Assembly (NCBI GenBank): GCA_018806985.1
Contig: JADANN010000164.1
Location: 186,001-250,000 of the forward strand
Direction: 5' to 3'
Length of the DNA: 64,000 nt
Origin: Angiostrongylus vasorum
Lineage: Eukaryota; Nematoda; Chromadorea; Rhabditida; Metastrongylidae
The notes under the pieces are model-generated. The model saw only the letters and a program-made list of their open reading frames with translations. It searched no databases and had not been told where the DNA came from. This document shows positions 22,501 through 33,900 of the stretch, one piece after another. Position 1 is the first letter of the stretch. Every line of letters begins with the position of its first letter. A program made the translations under genes and the position numbers.

Positions 22501-25500
22501 AAACTGCAGTTGGAGTTATAACGTTGAACTTTTGCTTATTGCTTGTTCTTTTGCCTAAGAGGTTAATAGAAAACCCATCTGAGGTTCGGACTTCTGCCCA
22601 TATCTAACATCCTTGTGGTTGTATTTCATGTGGTACCCAGCGATGAAGGCGGAACAAAAACCGAGGGAGGTTGAGACATAGTGATTTCCTCACTCGATTT
22701 CCAACTGAGTGAGTACTTAGGGTCTATGGAATCACCACATGGTCGTCTCGGTGGGGGGCGTATAACAAAGTTGTCAAGGGTGCTCGCCAGTGCGCGTATA
22801 GCGTCGTTGGAGCAATGCCGCACCCTGGCAAAGTACTCTGTATTCACTCGGGGTTAAGAAATTGGTACAATACATGTCTGAGAGGAAAAGAGCATTGACT
22901 TGACGCATCGGTAGGTCGCTGAACATCATTATGCAGCCAAAATATGCATTCAATCAACAATAATTCTGCAATGCTTTATGAAGTTCAAAGCAAGGTGCAT
23001 TCGTGAGGTACTGACCAATGTCGAACGCGTCATCTTTTATCCTTTTCAACCTTGTTGGCTGCCTGTTTTATCACTGTGATCGAACTTAAGAAAGGCATGT
23101 AATTGTAAAAGTTGTCTGAAAGAAAATGAGGATATATTGTTAATCTACTGTTCTGCTGTTGAAAGACGAAGTTGCTATTTAGCTACAAAAGCTTTCGGAG
23201 GATTTCGCCTTCTTCCGAGCGTGGTAAAATCAACAAGTAACCTAATCAGCCGAATAACTTCATAACGTCAACAGAGAAACCACGAAGCCTATATTTCAAT
23301 CGCACTGGAGACAAAACAGTTTCTTCAAACGCTCACCGTTTTCTGTGAGCCTTTCACTTCAGTCTTAATCGTGCAAACTCACCGAATCCTCATAAATGGG
23401 TAATTCACCTGGTTGTCTATACGTGAAGCGCTCAGTGCTAGAGCAAAAGAAAACGGTGGGTGTATGAAGACGCTGTTTTGTTTCCGATAAAGTTGGAAAT
23501 TAAGCTTCATGGTTTTCCTGCTGAGGTAATAGAGGCGTTTGACTGTTTAGATTGCTGTCAACTTGACCCTTCCATACCTTCAAGAAGGAGAAGTCTATCG
23601 CTACGTCAACTTTTGTGGGTAAATAAATGGTAGAACAACAACCTCTGTTTGCTCATGAAATGAACAATGAATTCCTAATCATTGGCGAGGCTGATAGAAA
23701 GTTGGTCTTGGAAACATTTTATCACATTGCTGAGGTTACATGAACACTTTATTAAAAGAAGCGGAAAAACTCTGCTTTTTCAATTTCTCAATAAGAGCCT
23801 CGTGTGTGCTTACGAATACAATAAAATATCGGTTAATCATGCTTTGGTTAAATTCTCGTATAAAGTTTTCATCTCAAAGAAAGCTTTGCTTTGGTTGTCT
23901 CTCGACAAAAAGGTAAGCTTATCAAAACAGTGGAACACTAATTTTCATTCCTTGGCTAAATGAAAAACGCTTTTCGAAAGACGAGAATACTTTTTTCGTT
24001 TGCTTTATTTTAAGCATTAGTTCAAGTTGATTCAATTCGAGTGCCAGCAGAGCGTTAGAAGTAGATTTGGTAGTGGGAGGAGTCGCTCAGATTCTGCTCT
24101 GTGGTGACAAATATATTTGTCGTTTTCAGAACTGCACAGTAAACGTGAAGTGGTCTCCTATTACGGAATTACGAAATGGTCGTGTTCGACTGCTACGAGC
24201 CGGCAGTGCTCGTAAATACGAATGTCGAGCGAGGTCAGTGACCATTTCAGAAAACAATTCCGACGATACGATCTCATTGAGATTTTTCCTCATAAGTGAG
24301 GGAAGTTCAGAGCAAATGCATTCTGTTACATTCTTTCTTATCTGTCATTTCTTACAATTATTGCACTACTTTCGGAATTTCTGATGTTTTCTGCGTAGCC
24401 AATTCATGATCACTTTTGATTCTTTAAACTGCGGTAACATAGACCATATATGGCGACGATTCAAGAATAATTTCTCGAGACTGACTTTTTTTGTAAATTT
24501 TCCAGTGTATGATGCGGCTCGGCTTTGGGGGCGGGTAGCACAGTAGTAGTGATGTAGGTTAATACGAGCATGCTGCTAGTTCGGTTCCGCTGCGGGCCAG
24601 CCAAGCCTCTTATCCTCCGAGGTCGGGAAATTGCTGCAGGAGTTATCCGGGAGAAAAATTACTCTCTGCAATCCGAATGGGAGCGCTCCAGCCCTGCTAT
24701 CTCAGGACTCCAGAGTGAATTGACTCAACCATCATTCTACCACATTCAAGATGAAATGAAAATCCTCAAGCAGTAACCGAAGCCACACGTAAAAAACATG
24801 GAAGACCTTCGTAAATGAGGGATGCGAGGAAACGAATCGAATGTGAAAAGTGTTGGGATCCACAAGCAGGCTTGAAGACGAATCATATAAAATAAAAAAT
24901 AAAAAAAAGCAATAATGAGGTTTTTCACATCCTTATATTTAGCTACTTGCAAAATATCTAAATAGCTAGATGACGGATAGATGCGGCGTTCATACAAGCT
25001 CCTTAGTTACTTTTTATATGCCGTGGTATTTAAACAATATTACGATGTGAATAAATAACGGAGAAAAAGTAATGGAATAATGTAAAAGAACTATTGAACG
25101 AAATTTTATGCAACAGTAGTGATTTATGGAGATATGGAGAAGTTTAAAAGATTCGCCTAGCCAGTAGCAATATTTATTGACCTTAACTCTCTTGCTTAGT
25201 TTCAAACCCAAACTCTTATGATCTTTTTTGAAAGCAGCTTTTCAATATGTCTAATTGACTGACTTAGGTGTGTGAACTATCAGGATGAGGAGCATGTGAC
25301 GTTCGAAGCTTGGCGAGATATCGAGGATCCTTCACCATTCTACTGCGATTTCGTTCAAACGGAATGCAGTTCCAGAAAAAGGACCATATCCTACGTGCAT
25401 ATGCAAATTGCCGAGTTAAGGTTAGTCCGAGAATTTGACTATGTATTTATTTGTTCATTCATCATCTAGCAAGATCTTCAGCTTTGCAACTCGATTCGGC

Positions 25501-27892
25501 TTCCCCTTTAGGACTTCATACTCTTTATTTGTTATTAAAATCAAAGGTAGCTCTAATAGAACTTTCCAACTTCTTAATGAAAGCTAATTGTCTACCATTA
25601 TGGAGAGGCGGGAGCTTTTTCAAATCATTCTGGCAGCAATTCGCCGTTCCTGAATGGTTACGGAGATTTAGTTGGCATGAGTCGGCGTTGAACGAGCGAC
25701 GACGTTTGCACTGCGTGGCATGTCTAGTAATTTCCCAAACTCCTAACCGAAAATATTCCGTTTTTCAGAATTCTGAATCATGCCAAGTCCTGTAACCGAT
25801 AACACATTATAGAATCTGAACAGAACTGCGATGAGGTGTGGGAACACCCAGATTTTCACAGGCGCAAGAGTGTTTGTCAAGTGATCTACGCCATTTACTC
25901 TAAAGTGAACTAATAATGTTCTTGGGCGGTAAGGCTATGACTGTGACATGAATTCTATGATTGAACACTCGAAGAGGATTACAAAACATCTTTAGTTTTT
26001 CTTTTATTTGTGTGCGGCATGTATTTCATAGGTACTGTTCAGATGCCAGCATTTCTCACACTCGATTCGTCCTCTCGTATCCAGCAAAGGTCTTCCGACT
26101 TTTACTTGTGGCTTCGGCTACTGCTTGAGGATTTTTCATTTCATCTTGAATGCCGTAGAATGCTGGTTCAGTCGATTCTCTTTAGAGTCCTTAGACAGCC
26201 GGGCTAGAGTGTTCTTTCTTAGATCACAGAAAGTGGAATCTTCCCCAAACAAATGCGGTACCAATTTCTAGACATCGGAAGGTGAGAGGGTTAATGCGCC
26301 CGGGGCGGGATCGAACCAGCACCGTGGTCGTGATGTTCGGCATCACTACCACGTGGTATCCGTCCATCATTTTTTAATCATTGTCTTTAGTATTTTCATG
26401 TAAAACGAAAGAAGAACTGTGAGAAATAAGGCTAATCAGTACTAGATTCTGCTTAGAAAATGTTTAGAACAGAGAAAATTGCTTCGTAAGTATAGGAAAA
26501 ATCTATCGAATGACCAGTTTTTCAACGATTATCGTGAAATTTTTTCCTTTACTTAGAACGTCATCACTTCTACTGTGAGGGCTCCAACACTTGCATTCGA
26601 TTCGTTTTCCTCGCAATTATCGTTTACGAAGGTCTTTGAAAAGTTCGCATGTTGCTTCCGCGCTACTTGAGGAATTCTTCATCCTCTTTATGAATATCGC
26701 AGGATGCCGCTCGAGTAGATTCTCCTTGAAATCGTGGAGACAACCTGACTGAAGTGATCCCACGTGGATTGGAGAGCGTCGTTGAGGGGATGGAGCTAAC
26801 TTCTTAGTCTCTTGATGGACAGTTTCACCAACCGCTGCGCTACTCCATACCACGTCCTAGAAATAAGTGTATAAAATATGTTAATATCCTCTTTTGGTTT
26901 TTGTGTTTTATGGAAACAATGAAATTAGTAGAGAGTAGTGAGCTATTTCAGTACGAAATCCATACATGCGAACATTCATCCGCATGTGCACATCATTCTC
27001 TTGGATTCGGTAGCATCGTCACAAGCCATAAGGTACGGTTGGTCCAATTCCTCTTTTTCATGAACTGTTGAATTCGTTAGTAGAGTTTATTGCTGACTAG
27101 CATGATGTTTCTATTGCAAAACAGAAGTTCGTTCCTGGACGAAATCATCCATAAAGTTTCTGTTAGTCGAATTGTGCAGCTCCATTGAGTCATTATTTAG
27201 ATACCTCGTGGGATAGATGTACTTATGGTGACGGGCACTTTTGTAAACCACGTAATTTCAATTTAACCCATCGAAGGAGAGATAAAACTTCTTTGATACA
27301 TATTAGTTTTAGCTGTTTACTGTGAATGATTGGAAATCTATCTGTTTGAATGACAATATTCTACAATGATGCTGAGTTATGCGCAAAACTGCGGACCGCA
27401 GGTGTCTGCGGTAGGGATCGAACCAGATACTATCCTTTCCGGTGGTAACGTATTCAGATTTACCACCACAACGGTCTTCACCATTAGCTCCCCGAAACGA
27501 CAATAGCTGGTTCGATCTCCTCCGCAGACACCTACAGCCCGGAGTTTTGCAATATATCTTAGCATTATTGTAGTTTTATTTCACATTATACCTTGCCATG
27601 AAGAAAGATTACGCAGTAAGTAAAAGTGGTTACATTGACAACATTCTCTTTGCACCTTCTACAAGTGACCGTAGTCTCTCAGATTTCAGAAACGTAGTAA
27701 TAAGTAGACTAAATTTAATTCTCGAGCTGCCGTAGCACTGCCGATCTTGTGCCAAGTTTTTAGATCATTTCTATGTTCATAATGCACCATAAATAATTCC
27801 ATTGTAGTATTTTGTAACATTGAAATATCGTTGATCGCTATCTTACACACACTCTCATTTGAGCGTTATATCGAATCTTCTTTTAGCATACA

Positions 27893-27931
<39 letters not shown>

Positions 27932-27936
27932 TATAC

Positions 27937-27967
<31 letters not shown>

Positions 27968-30900
27968 CATATATGTATATAAATCCTTCCAACGGTTTGC
28001 CGCCTTATCGTGGCTAGATCGTGGCTGGGAGATAGGTGTTCCTGGGTGTCCGGTAGCCGGCTGTGATGTAAGAGTGGGGGGTGGGTGGATTCATCTCGAT
28101 AGCAGTGTCCGCCAGGCTGAAAAAGGAGTGCGATGTTTCCATTACAAAGCCCAGCTAAGAGTAAACCAATATCAGGACCCACCACCGTCCTGGTATCAAA
28201 GTCGCATGGTGGCAAACCTCCCTCTGATCCACAAGGACGCCAACTGCCTATGGTGGTGACGATCTGAGGCAGACCTTGGCCTGGTTGACCTTGGGACTTC
28301 AGGGTACCACAATGGCTAAACCAGCTGAAGTCCGAAAAAATAAAGATTATGCTGGGGCCCGCACAACTAATGAGAATGGGCCATTTAGGTACCCAAGTAT
28401 ACAGCATATATTAAAAAAACAAAGGGACAAATATTATAGATAAGTGAGATCATGAGACCCAGGTTGGGAGGCGAGCTATTAAATGGAGGGGCATTTTAAG
28501 TGCCTCGGTCTCCCGTTTTCGGTGTATTATGAAGCCGTATTTTAATTTGACGGGAAGTCATTCTGTCGTTTGATTATTAAACTCATACGAAACGTTGTTC
28601 ACCTTTTATGGTCACCCATCAATGAAATATGAATATTGTATTTCCCATTAGGTCTTCAGTCCCTCGTTCTAACCACAGAAGCATCAGTTAGCTATTTGCT
28701 TAGTAATTTTTATTCTAAGAGACTCATCGCTTTGTTTTATAAAGCAGAAGGCAAACTCTTTTATATAATCATTGTATTAAGTTTGTTAACAATGACTTAT
28801 TTTGTCCTACAAATTGCATTTTATGCCTAACTTTTTTTCATCTTTCTAGTAGTTTTATAATTTGTTGGTTCAAAGGAAATGACTTGAAACAAACCTGAAC
28901 GACAAGAGTGAAAAAATGCATTATTTTAGAGCTCTACCAAGGACCATTAACTTTCTTACCAACGCTATGGAAGCAGTTCAGTTCAGAAAATTAAATAAGG
29001 TTGGAGCGAATAGTCGACCAAACGGTTTTGTGATGCTCTTTGGTATGATGTTATTTACAAGTATATCTATTAGCGCTTTTCTCACGGTCATCTTTAATCA
29101 CGTTTTCTTGCTGTTTTTGTGGTTACGTGAGGTGTTTCTGTACAGTAGTCAGTGATACTGTATTTCAGTAATGAGAATTGATTTATTTTTTAAGTGGGTT
29201 AGGATGAGCCGGCGTTTGTTTAACCGATCTTAGTAAATGATTAAGTGAAAGAATGAGTGAATGAATTAGTCGATGAATGAGCGGATGAATGAATGAATGA
29301 ACGAAACGAAACGAATGACTAGATGTAGATTACTAGTGAAAGTTTGTAGGACAGAAGCCGCATCTTGTTAGAAGCGGTTGAAAATAGGTGATTTTCTTTA
29401 TAATAGTTCACTTCAGGTTCAATTGAGATTAATTCACCTAAAGCTTTTTTGTTGTACACTCCAGGCAAGACAACGGAACCAGTGATGCGTGAAATTATCG
29501 ACATGGAGCCAATCCCTGCTGACTGGACATATTCGACCTATTGTAAACAGTTCCTTGATGAGTCGATCTATATTCCTATTCAGTATGGAAATGCCGGGTA
29601 CAAGGTATTTTGTGAAAGATTGTATTTCTTTCTTCTTGTCGACTCCACACTTTAACGTTTTAATTTTTTTCTTCATTCATTATTGTTCTTTTTGGATTCG
29701 CTGGCCTATTTGACTCTTCGCAAAGTTGTAATTTTAATAATATCATAAATACGCCTAGATACATTTTTGAAACCGACCGTCACTTAACCTCGGAATTAGT
29801 AGTCAATACTTCCATGGATTACTGAGCTAAACCGACGTTAACAAAAGGTTTATTCGGCTAACGTTCCGACGTCTTCGTCTTTCCCAATGCGATTGAGCCG
29901 AGTCGATGTCCGTAGTTCCTCGTACTCTCAACGCGGAGTGTTTCTCGTCGTATCGAACGGGATCTTCTTTAGTGGAGCACCGCTCGAATGAAGCAATCTA
30001 TCCCGTCAGCGCTCTTTTATGCAGGACGGTTGTTGTTGATAATGACTGTCCGTTGACAGTGACTTGTTCTTCAACATTAGCGTTCAGTCGCTATTATCTC
30101 AGTTAGCACATAACAAATAGCAAATCAATATCTCCTCAGATACGTGATGGTTCATATTCATTTTGTTCTGGCTCTACAATCCCATCATCATTTTTTCCAA
30201 CAAAATTTGTTGTCTTGTAACCGTCTTCCTTGAAGGTTATTGGGTTCGGTCTCATTACATTTTGAACACCTGCTGAGCACAGTTGCTTTTGAAATTTCTA
30301 AATAACTGCGCTAGAGCATTCCCAGATCTTCGATATGCCCCCTGGATCGTTAGAAAGGTCAGTGCTAAAGCGCTTCTACGTTATGAGCACAGTTCTTGAT
30401 CGGTGGCAGGTTTTCTCCCTGCTAGGACTAGGTTTTTACAGTTTCGGTTAAAAAAGTAGAACTAGGAAAAGACTGTAGGAAACGAACCTGGAGCTCGGCA
30501 ACGACTTGCATTTTGGAAAACTCTATAACCGCTTGCCAGAAAACGTTTTTGCTTCACATGATCATCTTATGTGAACAAATTTCATTTCTGTTTGTTATTT
30601 GTTTAGCTGTTTGACGTATTTACCACTGATCGATTTGATCAAAACCCATAGAGGAGACGAATTTGGCTTCATAGTAAACTCCTGCACCACCTTCTAGTAC
30701 ACCATTTCGAAATTTATGAAGAAAAAGGTGATCTCAAAGTGAGGAAGGGCGGCTAGATGGTGAGATTAATTGCCGTCCATTACTTTCCTAACGATTAATG
30801 CTGATTTCTTTTGACAAGTCATAAGGTCGTCAATGTTGGCAGTTTCGATAGCTCTTCTAGTTTTATCACGAAATCCCAGTTCACAGCATCATCGGACTCT

Positions 30901-33900
30901 TCACATTGAGTTATAACTTCGTTGGAATATAGTAAAAGAAGTTGAGGAACGAAGGAAGATGCTAAGCCTGTGATTCTAACGGCTTTATAGAATTTCTGAA
31001 CGCAGGCTGCAGCTTTTAGTGGTGACTTGAGAAATCTTCTCAAAGGAGCGATTTTCTTTAGCAATAACGAAATTTCCACAAGGATGCTGAGCTATTACTC
31101 ACTGAATCGACTCAACCAAGGGAACGTCAAAGTACTGAGCAACCCTTTTTTATGTACTCTACTTCATCAATGGTTTTTGATCACATATTGCCATGTTACC
31201 TTCGGTGCTAAACAAAATGATATCTTCTCGTATATCTCTTTTTTCTCGTTTTTTGCTGATCCGTTCTTATCGTAGACGTTCGGTGCGCAAGACTATGAGG
31301 CTAGCCTGTTGAATTTTCCGAACTGTTTGGGTTTAAAGAAACAAGAATTTCAACACACATATAGGTAAGTGTTGTTATTTATAGGCTACTAAGAATGAAC
31401 TTATTTTCAGTTAACCTTGGCATTGGAATATGAATGCGTCGTTTTCTTGTTCAGCAATCGCGAGGTTGTTAAACAGCATACACCTACTTCCACAGAAAAA
31501 CACAATACAATACAACAGTAGCTGACGCTTCGGCAGTATCGCCTTCTCCAGAGCCTGGAAGGGTATACTGATATACAATTTACTAGGCCAAACGCTTCAA
31601 TAACACTTACAAAAAGACGAAAAACTCTATGGTAATTACATGGTCAACAGCTTCTCGAAAAAACTCACCGCTTTTTCTACGTGACTTCTAATGAGGAAGA
31701 TTAGAACAGCTGATTATAGTCGCATAAGGTTGATGACTACACCGTCCCACATCAGAAATTGATGCGAACATACGGGGTCAGGTCGCGTATGACCTCTGGG
31801 CATTCATCCCTGCTATTCATTGTAGGGGTTTTTGGCATTTATCCAAAAAGCCTCAAGAAGTTTTCGCGCTGGTGTTTTAGTCTCCTGTGCAAGGATATTG
31901 ACTTTTACTTCAAAATCGTCCCCGCTATGCTTTTGTATCCTATGCGTGCCTAGTGGGGTACTTTGTCTTTGTTTTCGTTTGCCATCTAGGTGTTCTTTTA
32001 TACGGATACACAAAGGCCTGCCCGTTTCGCCAATATATTCATCTCCACAATTATTACAAGAGATCAGGTATATCGTATATGAACTCATGCAATCACTGTC
32101 CCTGCCTTAAGAGCAAATTACGCAATTTCTTGTTTCACATAGACGGTCATACATACAGGCGGTTAAGAACTAAGTGACGACGTTGAGTAGCCGGTGGTAT
32201 TTCAACTATCGCCAGCGATTCCTCTAGACCTGCCCTTCTTAAGCATCGTTTAATAGCTACGCTTACTTCATCGCTAATAAAGGGCAACATAAACGGGACT
32301 TTCTTTTGGCCATGTGTTTCGCTTGGGCGCGTCGCTCTCCTTCTAAACTTATCTCGTGGGGTTACTATTTCGTAGCCATTGGAGATGGCTATTTGCCGAG
32401 CCAAGTCGCGCGATTCGTCCCTTTAGTTCCGTGGTTGTGCACACAGAGGTGGCTGTTCGAAACATGTTTTCTCACAAGCGCCCTCTTTGTGTTTGAAGGG
32501 TGGGAAGAAAGGAAATGAACGAGGATGTTCTTGTTACTTGGCTTTCGGTACCACTTTGTCATGTAACCGCTACTTGATAGGGTTTATTTGAACGTTTGAA
32601 AACGGAAGCCAGTTCTTTTCTCGGTTTCTCCCGGGTGAACTTAATGTACCCAGACTGCTCGTTCAATAATTCAAAGCATTTGTCCATCTCCTCCTGCGTA
32701 GAGAAGATGACAAAGCAATCATCTACATATCTGCAGTACGTATGAGTAGTGGCCTGAGATCGAGAACTGGGGCTTCTATCTTAGACATAAACACAATGGC
32801 AAGGCTTGGTGCCAGTCGCTGTCCCATGGCCAACCCCCTTATTTGCGCGAAATATTTCCCAGACCATCTGAAAAATCGAGCAATTTAGGCACTCCTTTAA
32901 GAGAGCCATTAAGTGCTGGATGGACAAGCCATGCATATTTATTCTTCCTTCATGTTCAACAAGAAGTTCGAAGATGGCTTGCATTGCGGAGTCATTCTCG
33001 ACTGATTGAATGACGCAGAAAAAAAAGAAGAAAACGATTCATATTCCATTGCCGAAGTTAATAGGAAGTCGATCCTGGAAAATGAGTTTATTATTATTCA
33101 CATAAAATGGGAACTTTCTTCTACTACGTTTCCCGTTTTTATCTGGATTTTTTCGTTCTTTTTTAATCGAAGGAAAGGAAGAATATTCTTGATCATCATC
33201 TACATATCAGTTTGGCGTAGTCCAACTTTGTGAGAAATCCTACCTGTATTGCTGATTAATCAATCGATATCGATAGTTTCCACTAATATTTCATATAGGC
33301 CATTCGATTTATTGGTGTCGATGGATCGAAAACTAAAGATCGCTCATGAAAATGCATCCTGTTCGAAATCGCACAATAATATGCTCAAATATTTGGAGAC
33401 GTTCTTAAATTCTTATAAAGGTGAGCGCTAAATTTAGTTGTTTTTTATCTTTGCTTCTTCGATTACTGCGTTCACTTACTATCGTCATAGCGTCGTTTCC
33501 TTGTTCAGCAATCACGAGATTGTTAAACAACATACATTTACTTCCATAGAAAAACACAATACAATACAACAGTAGCTGACGTTTCGGCAGTATCGCCTTC
33601 TTCAGAGCCTGGAAGGCTATACTGATATATAATTTACTAGGCCAAACGCTTCAATAACACTTGCAAAAAGACGAAAAACCCTATGGTAATTACATGATCA
33701 ACAGCTTCTCGAAAAAAACTCACCGCGTTTTTTACGTGCCTTCCAATGAGGAAGATTAGAACAGCTGATTATGGTCGCATAAGGTTGATCACTGCACCGT
33801 CCCACATCAGAAATTGATGCGAACATACGAGGGTCAGGTACCGTATGACCTCTGGGCATTCATCCCTCCTATTCATTGTGGGGTTTTTGGCATTTACCTA

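Larger units (their letters stand above)
31411..33082 (-). mobile_element. Penelope-like element copy A, 5'-truncated
   Basis: Minus-strand order: RT fragment with palm peptide NDSAMQAIFELLVEHEGRIN (~32990-32930), the RT catalytic motif YCRYVDDCFVIF (~32740-32705), a linker domain (32404-32147), a GIY-YIG endonuclease (32088-31813), then a non-coding 3' end (31800-31411). Frameshifts separate the pieces. A short right-end segment (33035-33080) is the 3' terminus in opposite orientation. Flanks aatgaacttatt (31394) and aatgagtttatt (33081) may be a worn target duplication. It sits in DUF229 intron 8, antisense to the gene. Confidence 0.85.

Noticed and set aside
27831..28407. Open frames of 142 (+) and 174 (-) codons
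   Set aside because: Made of Tyr/Ile codons from the TA microsatellite plus family C; no protein character.
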